NCBI RefSeq assembly: GCF_017874215.1
Contig: NZ_JAGGLB010000019.1
Coordinates: forward strand, 124,001-188,000
Source of the DNA: Paenibacillus eucommiae
GTDB lineage: Bacteria > Bacillota > Bacilli > Paenibacillales > NBRC-103111
Direction: 5' to 3'
DNA length: 64,000 nt
In this document: in pieces, positions 42,814 through 52,684 of the stretch
Position numbering within the stretch: the first letter of the stretch is position 1
Layout: each line of letters begins with the position of its first letter
Notes under the pieces: generated by a model
The model's input: the letters and a program-made list of their open reading frames with translations, nothing else
Databases searched by the model: none
Told to the model about the DNA's origin: nothing
Program-made: the position numbers and the translations under genes

Positions 42814-44646
42814 TTATATTTTATACCAATCGAACATCGGATTTTTGGAAGCATCTTTTAGCTTGGGCAGCCCTGTTTTTGATTGTTTTTCATGCTCATT
42901 ATTTTTATGCTGCTTTTCTTTCTCTTGATCTTTCTTTTGCTGCTCTTTTTTCTTATCCTTCTCTGACTCTTTCTTTTCCTGTTCTTTCTTCTCTTGCTTT
43001 TTATTCTCTTGCGCTTTCTTTTCTTGTTCTTTCTTAGCCTGCTCTTTCTTCTCTTGTGCCTTCTTTTCTTGCTCTTTCTTCTCTTGTGCTTTCTTTTCCT
43101 GTTCTTTCTTTTCTTGGGCCTTCTTTTCCTGCTCCTTCTTTTCTTGTGCTTTCTTCTTGTCTTTATCCGTATTTTTCTCGTTCTGCTTCTGCTTGTTGTT
43201 GGAATTTCCCTTGCTGCCAGTATCAGGTGTGGAAGACGGCTTATTGGAAGCTGTTATTATTACAGGTGTATTTCCCTGTTTCTTATTGCTATTGTCATCC
43301 TTCTTGCCGTTATTATCTTTCGAGGTTGTCGTCTTGCTGCCGTTTTTATTATCCTTGTTATTATTTTTCTTATCCTCGTTATCATTGTTCTTGTTATTCT
43401 TGTTCTTGTCATCTTTGTTTTTGTTATCATTGTTCTTGTTGTTCTTGTTATCTTTATTCTTATCGGTTTGGTTCTTGTCATATAAATTAAGCTTTAAGTT
43501 CCCGTTGCCATTGAAAAAACTTCCTAAATCCACTTTGTTATCTTTGCTATTTTTATCTTTATTCTTATCGTTCTGGTTCTTGTCATCTTTATTCTTGTTA
43601 TCTTTATTCTTGTCATCTTTGTTCTTGTTATCTTTGCTCTTATCATCTTTATTCTTGTCATCTTTGTTCTTGTTATCCTTATTCTTATCATCTTTATTCT
43701 TGTTATCTTTGCTCTTATCGTCTTTGCTCTTGCTATCTTTGTTTTTCGGTTCTTCCGCCTTCTTGATGGACTTTTCATTGTCAGGCTGCGCTGCTTTCTC
43801 AGCAGATAGTTTACTCGACTTTTCTTCTTTAAGCATTGACTGGAGCGTAGATTTGGTGATCGGCTTGGCTGGGTCGACCAGCTTGGAAATCCCGCCTTTG
43901 TCCTCTGCTATTTGATGGATCGATAAATTTTGAATGTCGCTGAGTGATACTTCAGTCCCATTATCGAGGGCATTCAAATATACGGCATACTTGCCTGTGG
44001 ATACTCCACTGACTATTGCTTCTTCCCGAACTTCAGGTGGTGCAGCAAAGGAGGCAACTTCATAATTATCAACCTGCGCTGGATGTACATCTTGGATGTG
44101 CTTGGTAACTTGCAGCTTAAGTTTGTCGGCGAGCGATTCATCATTAATCTTGGACCTGCTCTTAATGAGTGTGCTGCTGATGACTATGTCTCCCCGACCT
44201 TTGGAGAGAGCCCCCTCTTCAGCTTTATCGAGAATAGCCGCTGTTATTTCCTCCAACGTCTTGCCGTCATAGCTCATAGCTGCTATTAAATCATTCCCAT
44301 CCGCATTTAGACCCTGTAAATCTCGAACAAACTCTTGATTATCTATCCCAATTTCTACACTTGGATTAATATCAATGGATATATACGCTACTACTTTTCC
44401 ATTTGCGAACATGTCCGTTAGTCCTGAGAAAATTACAAGGCAAAGCACCACGGCAGCGATGAGTCCAGAGACTATACCCCTACGTAAAACCAGCTTGGAT
44501 CGTGCTTTACCTGCAGCATAGCTAATTTCTTCGCCTATTACACAGCTTCGATTAGCTCTAGGCAGGCTTTCGAACCTTCCCGTGGAGGTCATCACAATGA
44601 TGTTGGCATCATTCATTTCCATTACGATCCCCTTGTTCATACCCAT
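42814..44646 (-). CDS. rsgI: RsgI-type anti-sigma-I factor with long Lys/Asn/Asp repeats
   Basis: This 610-residue membrane protein has a cytosolic RsgI N-terminal domain (1-50; MNKGIVMEMNDANIIVMTSTGRF), one membrane helix (57-76), an outside domain with IDINPS (N94-P95, the site where family members self-cleave), then about 180 residues of KDNKNKDDKNKD-type repeats (about 290-470) and an EKKAQEKKEQ-rich tail ending FDWYKI. The highly charged stalk may reach through the wall. AAAGGGAG precedes the ATG at 44646; the longer frame overlaps sigI. It holds SigI until a signal arrives. Confidence 0.9.
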   Translation of the reverse strand: MGMNKGIVMEMNDANIIVMTSTGRFESLPRANRSCVIGEEISYAAGKARSKLVLRRGIVSGLIAAVVLCLVIFSGLTDMFANGKVVAYISIDINPSVEIGIDNQEFVRDLQGLNADGNDLIAAMSYDGKTLEEITAAILDKAEEGALSKGRGDIVISSTLIKSRSKINDESLADKLKLQVTKHIQDVHPAQVDNYEVASFAAPPEVREEAIVSGVSTGKYAVYLNALDNGTEVSLSDIQNLSIHQIAEDKGGISKLVDPAKPITKSTLQSMLKEEKSSKLSAEKAAQPDNEKSIKKAEEPKNKDSKSKDDKSKDNKNKDDKNKDNKNKDDKNKDDKSKDNKNKDDKNKDNKNKDDKNQNDKNKDKNSKDNKVDLGSFFNGNGNLKLNLYDKNQTDKNKDNKNNKNNDNKNKDDKNKNNKNNDNEDKKNNNKDNKNGSKTTTSKDNNGKKDDNSNKKQGNTPVIITASNKPSSTPDTGSKGNSNNKQKQNEKNTDKDKKKAQEKKEQEKKAQEKKEQEKKAQEKKEQEKKAQEKKEQAKKEQEKKAQENKKQEKKEQEKKESEKDKKKEQQKKDQEKEKQHKNNEHEKQSKTGLPKLKDASKNPMFDWYKI

Positions 44647-44674
44647 AGCTCCCTTTCCTTGTATTTGTTCTATC

Positions 44675-45463
44675 TCAATCTTCTTCCCGAACTTGCAAAT
44701 AGTCACGTAAGTAGGGATAGGATCCATTATGAATAATAGCTATAGCAATAAGAAATTTACGATTGCGCTCCAGCGTTTTCCTGGACACTTTGACCCGTTC
44801 CAACAATTCTTTGATGGGCAGCTGCTTCTTGGTTAGCAGAACTTGCATCAAGTCCGAATCCCGGGCCAGTGATCTACCGATTGTAAACAGCATCTGCCTG
44901 GAATCATCATGCTTCGGGGAGGCGGCAGCCAGCTCAGAGAAGGCAATATCGAATTCTGCCAGGCTGCGGCTAAAATCTATGATTTCATTTTGCCGCTCTT
45001 CGATACCCTTCTGCTTCTCATAATGCTCAATGGCTTGATGAACTTCAATTGGATTGATGACGTTATTATCTTCATCCTCCTGTTCAAACGAGCTGTACGG
45101 TATTTGTCCTCGAAAACGCTGCTCCTTGCGCAAGTGATCGATCAGTCTGCGCCTCATAACGGTTTCTGCAAAACCGAGGAAGGACCGGCCCATAGGAGCA
45201 GAAAACTGATGTATAGCCTCGTTAAAAGCAGCAAGCGCTATACTGAATTCATCATCTCTGGTTGGATCAATATATCTTTTACAAAACCGGCTTGTGACTT
45301 TAGCCACATACGGTTGATAATCAGCTATGAATTGATTGCGAAGCCTTAAATCGCCTTGCTGTATGAGCAGCACCAGCTCTTCCGGTTGGGAGGGGGAGCT
45401 CGATGATCCAGGAGTCGCTTGACGTTTTCCCAGAAATTTTTTAAAAACTATGAGTAACACCAC
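44675..45463 (-). CDS. sigI: RNA polymerase sigma factor SigI
   Basis: This 262-residue sigma factor has an N-terminal region-2 domain (RNQFIADYQPYVAKVTSRFCKRYIDPTRDDEFSIALAAFNEAI, MRRRLIDHLRKE) and a SigI-type C-terminal region (LPIKELLERVKVSRKTLERNRKFLIAIAII). GAGGTGGA precedes tandem GTG codons (45463/45460). rsgI follows after 28 nt. A SigI-type promoter lies just upstream, fitting self-control. Confidence 0.93.
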   Translation of the reverse strand: MVLLIVFKKFLGKRQATPGSSSSPSQPEELVLLIQQGDLRLRNQFIADYQPYVAKVTSRFCKRYIDPTRDDEFSIALAAFNEAIHQFSAPMGRSFLGFAETVMRRRLIDHLRKEQRFRGQIPYSSFEQEDEDNNVINPIEVHQAIEHYEKQKGIEERQNEIIDFSRSLAEFDIAFSELAAASPKHDDSRQMLFTIGRSLARDSDLMQVLLTKKQLPIKELLERVKVSRKTLERNRKFLIAIAIIHNGSYPYLRDYLQVREED

Positions 45464-45483
45464 TCCACCTCACAATATACAAA

Positions 45484-45512
45484 TTCGTTAGGACTTTTAT
45501 CCTTAGGGGGGT
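45484..45512 (-). promoter_or_regulatory. SigI-type promoter of sigI-rsgI
   Basis: On the minus strand ACCCCCC (-35) and CGAA (-10) are separated by about 18 bases, the element pair known for SigI promoters in Bacillus and Clostridium. It lies 20 bases upstream of the sigI start. Confidence 0.7.
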
Positions 45513-45607
45513 AAGTTCTTGCCTTATTATAACACGGACCCTCGTATTTTTTAACTTTTATGCTTTTACACTGCGAGTCAAGCCTGAATGATCCCTATTT
45601 TGGAATA

Positions 45608-45656
45608 CAAAAAAAACCGTACAAACACGCAGTAAGCCTGCATATTGTACGGTTTT
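45608..45656 (-). terminator. Intrinsic terminator after the CC-protein gene
   Basis: On the minus strand AAACCGTACAA ... TTGTACGGTTT with an inner GCAGG/CTGC stem is followed by eight T. Confidence 0.85.
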
Positions 45657-45678
45657 ATAAAATAATTAAAATGGATTT

Positions 45679-46104
45679 CTATTTGGAGCCATTTGCGGCT
45701 TTTTTGGTCATTAGCTTGTGCTGCCTGGAGCCTAGTATTTGCAGACGCTTCTTTAATTGCTGCTCCCATTCCTCATCTGCAATGGTTTTAGCTACGGAAA
45801 GAAGATCCAGAGCCATATCAATCTGGCTGCGTACTATTTCCAGAGGCTCCTCGCCTTCATGATTCACACAGTTTTCGAACAGCAAGTGATCCTTGCCCTC
45901 CACGTATTCTACAAAATCAACTTCACTGGCTCCATCTCCGTGTGCATATTCCGCTAGAATCTCGTATTCGCTCTCCACGAGAAAATGCACCTCTATACGG
46001 TGACATACCGGGCAAAACAAGATCGGCACGTTATGAATTTGTGTTCTAATATGTTTTAGGGTGCCTTTGGTTCCAATCATGCTCGCTCCACAGCAAAAAC
46101 TCAT
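45679..46104 (-). CDS. Hypothetical protein with CC and CPVC motifs
   Basis: This 141-residue cytoplasmic protein starts MSFCCGASM and has FCPVCHRIEVHF at about 30-41; the four cysteines could form one zinc site. The rest is acidic (EYEGKDH, EGEEPLE) and then a helical, basic C-terminus (KKRLQILGSRQHKLMTKKAA). I do not recognise a named family. TTAGGAGGGAG precedes the ATG and a terminator follows, so it is a real single-gene unit. Confidence 0.75.
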   Translation of the reverse strand: MSFCCGASMIGTKGTLKHIRTQIHNVPILFCPVCHRIEVHFLVESEYEILAEYAHGDGASEVDFVEYVEGKDHLLFENCVNHEGEEPLEIVRSQIDMALDLLSVAKTIADEEWEQQLKKRLQILGSRQHKLMTKKAANGSK

Positions 46105-46309
46105 GGGAACTCCCTCCTAACTGAAATATCTGCTTAGTCTTGGACTCCAGACCTACTCTCCTCACGAAGGAGTTCCGGTTACACCAATATATTCGGCATT
46201 GAATCCGAAAATTCCTTTTTTCAAAGACAAGAAGTTTTTACTAAATCATGCATAAATGCACATTCCTTTGCGCACCCTGAAACAGTCAAGCCTATGAAAG
46301 GAGTCCCGA

Positions 46310-46816
46310 ATGAAGCCGCTTGTTAACACAGCTTTTGAGGCACCTGCCCGATACCACAAGGATATGCTCTATATGATGGTTAGAGATGCTTGTATGTTAT
46401 ATGCCTACTGGGAGCTTAGCGATCGAAAAAGATGGCTGCTTTCCCGGCATTTTGAATGTGATTACAGCAGCATGCCAAAAGCCCTGCGGATCTATGATGT
46501 CACTTGCATTTATTTTAATGGCAGCAATGCGAACTCCTACTTCGACATACCGACAACACCCGAAGCGGACAATTGGTATATTCATCACCTTCAGCCTGGT
46601 CGCACGTATCTCGCTGATTGGGGGACGTATACAATAGAAGGCGAGTTCCTTCCGCTCCTGAGATCCAACGCCGTAATTACTCCCAGACAAACAGTTGCAC
46701 CTTGGGGAGCACCTCTGGTTGAGGTTGTTTCAGAGGTAAAGAATGGCAAAGCCGATGGCCGAATAGAACCCCATTTCTTCGAAAATGTGCAGCCCTACTC
46801 TCCGAATGCGAGGTAA
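46310..46816 (+). CDS. DUF4912 domain protein, copy 1
   Basis: This 168-residue cytoplasmic protein has the DUF4912 pattern: DMLYMMVRDACMLYAYWELS, RIYDVTCI-FNG, FDI, NWYIHHLQPGRTYLADWG and LLRSNAV-TPR. It looks like an all-beta, possibly sugar-binding module. GAAAGGAG precedes the ATG. The gene ends nine bases before the GH57-GT4 fusion; the same gene pair recurs at 57806-61530, so its product likely works with that enzyme. Confidence 0.88.
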   Translation: MKPLVNTAFEAPARYHKDMLYMMVRDACMLYAYWELSDRKRWLLSRHFECDYSSMPKALRIYDVTCIYFNGSNANSYFDIPTTPEADNWYIHHLQPGRTYLADWGTYTIEGEFLPLLRSNAVITPRQTVAPWGAPLVEVVSEVKNGKADGRIEPHFFENVQPYSPNAR

Positions 46817-46825
46817 TCCAATACG

Positions 46826-49720
46826 ATGATCAATCGAATTAAATCGAAGCCTGAGCTCAAAGGTTATCTGGCCTTGGTGCTGCATGCCCATTTGCCTTAT
46901 ATACGTCATCAGCATCGTCATGATCAGTTGGAGGAGCATTGGTTCTATGCGGCAATGACAGAAACTTACCTCCCTCTTCTCGAAGTATTCGAGCGGCTGA
47001 CACTGGATAAGATCGACTTTCGCCTTACCTTGTCTCTTAGCCCCACCTTACTGTCGTTATTTAGCGATACGCTGATGCGGGAACGTTATCACAAGCACCT
47101 AAGCCGACTAATAGAACTGGCCGGAAAAGAACAACAGAGACTTAGGAAAGATCCGCAGCTGCTGCCGCTTGCTGTCAGGTATCAGAATCGCTTTATAGAG
47201 CTGCAGACTTTATTTGAGAAATGTGAAGGTAATTTAGTTGGCCAATTCAAGCACTATCAAGAGAAAGGTGTTATTGAAATCATTACATCCGCAGCCTCTT
47301 ACGGCTACTTGCCATATATGAAAACCGAGGAAGCTATCCAGGCTCAAATTGCAACAGCTGTCCGTGATTATGAACGTCATTTCCAATGTTCACCTAAGGG
47401 GATATGGCTGCCTGAATGTGGCTACACCCCTGGAATCGACCGCATTATGAAGCCTTATGGGATCGAATATTGCTTCTCTGATTCCACTGCTGTTGCTTAT
47501 GCATCGCCCCGGCCTAATCGCGAGCAGTATGCCCCGCTGATGACCCCCTACGGCGTAAGTGTGTTTCCAGCTGATCCCGAATCCTCCAGCCAGGTCTGGA
47601 GCACTGTGCACGGCTATCCGGGAGACTATCATTACCGGGAATATTATAAAGACATCGGCTGGGACCTGGGAAGCGATAATGCAGAGGAATGGTCCTATAT
47701 CCGCCCTTATGTACTGCCCGACCAAAATAGAGTCAATACAGGCATCAAATATTACCGGATTACTGGCAAAGGCAGCCATAACGAACCCTATGAGCCTGAA
47801 TCGGCTCTGCAGAAAGCGGCCGGGCACGCCGGACACTTTCTCCATAATCGGCAAAGTCAGATCGAGTACTGGCGGCGGAACCTGGACCGCAAGCCGATCA
47901 TCAATATTCCTTTTGATGCAGAGCTACTCGGGCATTGGTGGTATGAAGGTCCTATTTGGCTCGAGACGCTGTGCCGCCAAATCTTCACAGAACAGCATAC
48001 GCTAAAGATGATTACGCCAAGCGAATATTTGCGCGAATATCCTGTCGCTGATGTCGGTATCGTCACCGAGTCCAGCTGGTGCCGGAATGAAGCTTCCAAA
48101 GCACCGCTGCAGGGTAATCATGATGAGCTATACCGTCATTTGCATCAGGCTGAGGAACGGATGATTCAGCTCTCGACCCGGTATGAGCATTTGTCTATCA
48201 AGCAAGTCATGAATACCTCACAGCTAATACGGGCTCTCAATCAAGCTGGCCGTGAGCTGCTGCTGGCACAAAGCGGAGACTGGGCTTTTATTGTTGATAA
48301 TCCAGCGGCAGCCGAGCATGCCGTTAACCGCTGCAAGGAGCATCTCGGATGCTTCCATCTGCTATGCGACCAGATAGACCGCACACTTATCGACGAACAG
48401 CAGCTTGCCGACCTGGAGCAACAGGACGATTGCTTTCCGGCAATCGATTATCGCGACTACGCAGCTATCGTGCGCCATTCCCCCAACCACATAGTGCCTG
48501 AGCTTGAGCATTGGCAGAAGCTGCTTGAGGAGACGAAGGACAGCCCTAACGTCTTTATGCTGACTTGGGAATACCCTCCTAAGCACGTCGGCGGGTTATC
48601 CCGCTCTGTTCACGAATTATCAGAAGCACTCGCCGCGGAAGGCCAGATTGTTCATGTGATCACTACCTCCCATTTCGGCGCTCCATATTTCGAGCAAAAA
48701 AACGGTGTCTTTGTGCACAGACTGCCCATACAAACGTCTGGAGATACCTCTTTTTACCACTGGTCCTTTGAAATGAATCTGGCCATGGTCGACTATTTGG
48801 TCCGTTGGAAGGAAAGCGGGGGCAGAATCGATCTCCTTCATGCTCATGATTGGATGGTTATGCAGGCTTCCAGAGAGATCAAGCAAAGCTATCACATTCC
48901 TTTAATTGCAACCCTCCATGCTACGGAATGGGGCCGGAATCAAGGCCAAATCCACACTCAGCTGCAGCATAAAATCCATCAAATGGAATGGCAGCTGACC
49001 TATGAAGCGGATCAGGTTTTCGTATGCAGTGAATATATGAGAAATCAGGTGCATGATCTTTTTAGCCTTCCCGCTCAGAAGGTGCAAGTGTTCCCAAATG
49101 GTGTAGGACTTGCCGAGACCAAACCTTCCCCCGCTCGTCCTGATTTCCTGCAGGCTGAGGATCGGATGATTTTTTGTATTGGAAGACTTGTTTATGAAAA
49201 AGGAATTCAAGTGCTTATCGCAGCAATGCCAGCCATTCTCTCCCAGATTCCGCAAGCCAAGCTCGTCATTGCCGGCTCCGGCCCTATGGAGCAACAGCTG
49301 CGGGATCAAGCCTCCCACTTAGGGGATCGCGTTTATTTTGCCGGCTTTGTGGGAGATGAATACCGTGCTGCCCTGTATCAAGCCTCCGATGTCTGCGTCA
49401 TTCCAAGCTTGTATGAACCGTTCGGCATCGTCGTTCTGGAAGCCATGGCCTCCCTTAAACCTGTCGTCATTGCAGACACAGGCGGGCTGGCCGAAATTAT
49501 TGAGCATGGCATTGATGGTTACAAAGCACTGCCTGGAAATGTGGAATCCTTAGCCTGGCATATTACTGACCTGCTGCTGCAGCCCTCACTTGGAGACCAA
49601 CTGGCCACTGCCGCATACCTGAAGCTGGTGAGAAATTATCAATGGAACTGGATCGCTAAAGAAATCAGAAAACAATATGACAAGCTTACCTATACCTCAA
49701 AAGAAATGATTGAAGCATAG
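46826..49720 (+). CDS. GH57-GT4 fusion (alpha-glucan branching / synthase type), copy 1
   Basis: This 964-residue cytoplasmic enzyme has two halves. GH57 with DUF1957 (1-550): HAHLPYIRH, LSPTLL, catalytic Glu197 in WLPECGYTP and Asp364 in PFDAELLGHWWYEG, as in GH57 branching enzymes. GT4 glycosyltransferase (577-950): MLTWEYPPKHVGGLSRSVHELS, LLHAHDWM, FVCSEYMR, FCIGRLVYEKGIQVLI, and EPFGIVVLEAMAS. So one chain could extend (GT4) and branch (GH57) an alpha-glucan. GAGGTAAT precedes the ATG. Confidence 0.92.
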   Translation: MINRIKSKPELKGYLALVLHAHLPYIRHQHRHDQLEEHWFYAAMTETYLPLLEVFERLTLDKIDFRLTLSLSPTLLSLFSDTLMRERYHKHLSRLIELAGKEQQRLRKDPQLLPLAVRYQNRFIELQTLFEKCEGNLVGQFKHYQEKGVIEIITSAASYGYLPYMKTEEAIQAQIATAVRDYERHFQCSPKGIWLPECGYTPGIDRIMKPYGIEYCFSDSTAVAYASPRPNREQYAPLMTPYGVSVFPADPESSSQVWSTVHGYPGDYHYREYYKDIGWDLGSDNAEEWSYIRPYVLPDQNRVNTGIKYYRITGKGSHNEPYEPESALQKAAGHAGHFLHNRQSQIEYWRRNLDRKPIINIPFDAELLGHWWYEGPIWLETLCRQIFTEQHTLKMITPSEYLREYPVADVGIVTESSWCRNEASKAPLQGNHDELYRHLHQAEERMIQLSTRYEHLSIKQVMNTSQLIRALNQAGRELLLAQSGDWAFIVDNPAAAEHAVNRCKEHLGCFHLLCDQIDRTLIDEQQLADLEQQDDCFPAIDYRDYAAIVRHSPNHIVPELEHWQKLLEETKDSPNVFMLTWEYPPKHVGGLSRSVHELSEALAAEGQIVHVITTSHFGAPYFEQKNGVFVHRLPIQTSGDTSFYHWSFEMNLAMVDYLVRWKESGGRIDLLHAHDWMVMQASREIKQSYHIPLIATLHATEWGRNQGQIHTQLQHKIHQMEWQLTYEADQVFVCSEYMRNQVHDLFSLPAQKVQVFPNGVGLAETKPSPARPDFLQAEDRMIFCIGRLVYEKGIQVLIAAMPAILSQIPQAKLVIAGSGPMEQQLRDQASHLGDRVYFAGFVGDEYRAALYQASDVCVIPSLYEPFGIVVLEAMASLKPVVIADTGGLAEIIEHGIDGYKALPGNVESLAWHITDLLLQPSLGDQLATAAYLKLVRNYQWNWIAKEIRKQYDKLTYTSKEMIEA

Positions 49721-49847
49721 CCCTTTTATAGATCGGCTTTTTGCAGCAGCTGCTAGCAGGAATTGTAGAAGCATTATGGTGGCAGTACGGAGGCAGTATA
49801 AAAGAATCTGGAGCAGTCTGGAGGAGGAGCTGAAGGAGGATGCACAA

Positions 49848-52316
49848 ATGAAAGCTGTTATTATGGCTGGAGGCAAAGGAACAAGGTTGCGTCCATTAAC
49901 CTGTCATCTCCCCAAACCGATGGTTCCGCTCTTAAGCAAGCCCTGTATGGCCTATACCATTGAGCTGCTGCGGAAGCATGGCATCAGCGACATTGCTGTC
50001 ACTATGCAATACTTGCCTGAGGTGATTCGAGACTATTTTGGCGATGGTCATGAGTTTGGTGTTAATCTTCATTATTTCGAAGAACATACGCCTCTGGGGA
50101 CTGCAGGGAGTGTTAAGCATGCGCAGCATTTCTTGGATGATACCTTCCTGGTTATTAGCGGGGACTCTCTAACCGATTTCGACCTGCAGCAGGCCTATGC
50201 CTTTCATCAAAACAAACAATCCCTCGCTACGCTTCTTCTCACGCATGTAAGCGAACCCCTGGAATATGGCGTCGTTATGACCGACGAAGCAGGTAGAGTC
50301 ATGCGCTTTCTTGAGAAACCAAGCTGGGGAGAAGTTTTTAGCGATACGGTCAATACGGGCATCTATATTCTTGAGCCGGATATTTTCGGGCATATTCCAG
50401 AGGGTAGTGAATATGACTTCAGCCAGCAGCTCTTCCCCGCTCTTCTGCGGGACAAGAGTCCTCTTTATGGCTGTATCAGCTCAGGTTATTGGTCGGATAT
50501 TGGCAATTTGCAGCAGTACCGGCAAACGCAATTCGATATGCTCGACGGCACCGTAAACGTGAAAATAGAAGGAAAAGAAGTTCGCCCAGGCATCTTTATC
50601 GGGGACAACGTAAGCTTGAGCCCCTCTATCCGCTGGACCGGGCCAGCCTTCATTGGAAGCGGCACCCAGCTTGAAGAGGATGTGGAAATCGGCGAATACT
50701 GCGTAATCGGCAAACATAATCTGCTCGCTAAGGGCAGCGTGCTTTCCCGGAGCGTGCTCTGGGATCATAATCATTTTGCCGGCCGGAGTGAACTTTCCGG
50801 CTCAACGGTGACGAGCAGAACGATATGCAAAGGAACAGCCTTCCTCGGGGAAGGCTCCGTGATAGGAAACCGTGTAACCATAGGAACGGGCAGTATGATT
50901 CTGCCTCACGTAAAAATATGGCCAGACAAGCAAATTCGCGAAAACTCCAGGCTTAGTAGCTCACTGATCTGGGGCGATCACGCCTCCAAATCGCTGTTCA
51001 AAACCAGCGGAGTCTGCGGAATACCGAATGTGGAGATGACCCCCGAATTTGCAGCCCGCTTCGGCACCGCTTATGGCGCGGCGCTTGCCCCTTCGAGATC
51101 CATTACGGTCAGTTCATCTCCTTACGCCTTTACCCGCCTGCTCAAGCAAACGGTCATTGCCAGCCTGCAATCCGTAGGCACACATGTTATTGATTTGGGG
51201 GATTTATCAGCACCTGCAGCACAATTTGCTGTCCGTCACTTACAGACTGAAGGCGGCATTCATATAAGCTGGTCCGGAAATGAGCTGGAAGCCTGTCTGC
51301 TAGAATGCTACGACGATACCGGAATGCCCATTGCCAAAAGCAAAGAGCGCAAGGTAGAAAACAGCTACTGGCAGGAGGACTATTCCCGGGCGTCCATGAG
51401 ACAGCTAGGACATGCTTCCATAGAGCCGCATATGATGAGTTCTTATATGGATTCATTGATAGAGGAACTCGATGACGAGGTTATTCAAGGGAAAGACGAA
51501 GCAGCACCAGAAACAGAGCTTGACAGGAAGCTTGGTGAAAGGCTTGCACCCAATATGAGTTCCTTTCGGATCATTGTAGAGGTTAGCCCCTGGTTGGGCA
51601 AACACGCCGCTCCATTGTGGAAAGCAATGAATTGTGAGTACATAGAGGTATCTCCCGCCAGCCTGCAGGAGCCTCTAACTCTTTTCGTAGCAAAATCTCG
51701 AGCTAAGATGGGTATTAAGCTGGAGGGGAACGGAAGGAACCTCCAGCTCCTAACCGAACAAGGCGATGTCGTGGAAGGGGATCGCTTGAAGCTTTTGGTA
51801 TATGTATGCTATTTTCATAGCTGCCCAGGATCGGTTATCGGAGCTCCGGGCAGCATGCCCCACGTGCTGGAAAGTTTAGCTGAAGGGCTTGGCTGCCAAG
51901 TGATTCGTACCAAAGAGCTGAACCGCTCGATCTATGAAGCTTCTCATACCAATCTGCTGCATCCACTTATGGATACTCTGTTTGCCGCAAGTTTGGTGAT
52001 CCGGCATCTGCAGCGAACCAGGCTGGAGCTTTCAGAGCTGCTAGCTCTTTTACCTGATTTCCATGTGCATAGTGAACGCGTCGATTGCCCATGGGACTTC
52101 AAAGGCAAGGTGATGCGCAGCCTGGTCGAACAAACTGGAAAGAGTCAAATAGAGCTCCTGGATGGTATTAAAATTTATGAGGATAAAGGGTGGGTTTTGC
52201 TGCTGCCGGATGATGACCATCCTGAATTTAACATTATCGCCCAGGCTGCAAGCGGTGAAGAAGCACAAGCACTGATCGGGCAATACCGGGAACAGATTCT
52301 AAATGCTTTGCAATAA
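49848..52316 (+). CDS. Sugar-1-phosphate nucleotidyltransferase with degenerate mutase domain
   Basis: This 822-residue protein has a nucleotidyltransferase domain (1-240; AVIMAGGKGTRLRPLT, SGDSLTDFD, EKPSWGE), a left-handed beta-helix (245-375) and a phosphomannomutase-like region (385-815). The mutase is altered: the phospho-Ser loop TASHNP is SWSGNE (about 472-477) and the metal loop DGDADR is EGNGRN (626-631), so mutase activity is unlikely. AAGGAGGATGCACAA precedes the ATG at 49848. It lies 127 nt after the GH57-GT4 gene and may supply its nucleotide sugar. Confidence 0.9.
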   Translation: MKAVIMAGGKGTRLRPLTCHLPKPMVPLLSKPCMAYTIELLRKHGISDIAVTMQYLPEVIRDYFGDGHEFGVNLHYFEEHTPLGTAGSVKHAQHFLDDTFLVISGDSLTDFDLQQAYAFHQNKQSLATLLLTHVSEPLEYGVVMTDEAGRVMRFLEKPSWGEVFSDTVNTGIYILEPDIFGHIPEGSEYDFSQQLFPALLRDKSPLYGCISSGYWSDIGNLQQYRQTQFDMLDGTVNVKIEGKEVRPGIFIGDNVSLSPSIRWTGPAFIGSGTQLEEDVEIGEYCVIGKHNLLAKGSVLSRSVLWDHNHFAGRSELSGSTVTSRTICKGTAFLGEGSVIGNRVTIGTGSMILPHVKIWPDKQIRENSRLSSSLIWGDHASKSLFKTSGVCGIPNVEMTPEFAARFGTAYGAALAPSRSITVSSSPYAFTRLLKQTVIASLQSVGTHVIDLGDLSAPAAQFAVRHLQTEGGIHISWSGNELEACLLECYDDTGMPIAKSKERKVENSYWQEDYSRASMRQLGHASIEPHMMSSYMDSLIEELDDEVIQGKDEAAPETELDRKLGERLAPNMSSFRIIVEVSPWLGKHAAPLWKAMNCEYIEVSPASLQEPLTLFVAKSRAKMGIKLEGNGRNLQLLTEQGDVVEGDRLKLLVYVCYFHSCPGSVIGAPGSMPHVLESLAEGLGCQVIRTKELNRSIYEASHTNLLHPLMDTLFAASLVIRHLQRTRLELSELLALLPDFHVHSERVDCPWDFKGKVMRSLVEQTGKSQIELLDGIKIYEDKGWVLLLPDDDHPEFNIIAQAASGEEAQALIGQYREQILNALQ

Positions 52317-52405
52317 GCATACCTATATCATCAGGGTATCCGCTGCCATCCATCAGGAGAGTATACGGATTTTCCGAATCTGCATCGAAGGAGAGAGAGC
52401 CCTTA

Positions 52406-52633
52406 GTGCATATCATCCACATCGCTTCCAAGCAAATCACCTTCGTCCAATACGACGATGTCACAGCCAACATGACCGTCTATTATCACACCGGAAAAAC
52501 AGAAGCTTTCACCAACGTCCAAGCTGACGACTACCAATCATTGGCGAAATCAACCAATAGCTACGATTCACTTATGAAGCTTACCTGCCTGCGCCTTTCC
52601 ACATCACGGCCTGCATCAACGATCGGTACATAA
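52406..52633 (+). CDS. Small hypothetical protein
   Basis: This 75-residue protein starts with GTG behind AAGGAGAGAG and reads HIIHIASKQITFVQYDDV then YYHTGKTEAFTNVQADDYQSL. It looks like a small beta-rich fold with a closing helix, in the style of KTSC/DUF-type proteins, but I do not recognise it. A terminator follows within 20 bases. Confidence 0.5.
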   Translation: MHIIHIASKQITFVQYDDVTANMTVYYHTGKTEAFTNVQADDYQSLAKSTNSYDSLMKLTCLRLSTSRPASTIGT

Positions 52634-52651
52634 TATGCAGCTTCTGTTTTG

Positions 52652-52684
52652 GATCTCCACTTTCTTGTGGAGATTTTTTTTTGT
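52652..52684 (+). terminator. Intrinsic terminator
   Basis: ATCTCCAC-TTTCTT-GTGGAGAT is followed by eight T. Confidence 0.9.

Noticed and set aside
43157..43915. 252-residue plus-strand Leu/Phe-rich frame
   Set aside because: It is the antisense of the Lys/Asn/Asp repeat of RsgI; the low complexity explains the open frame.
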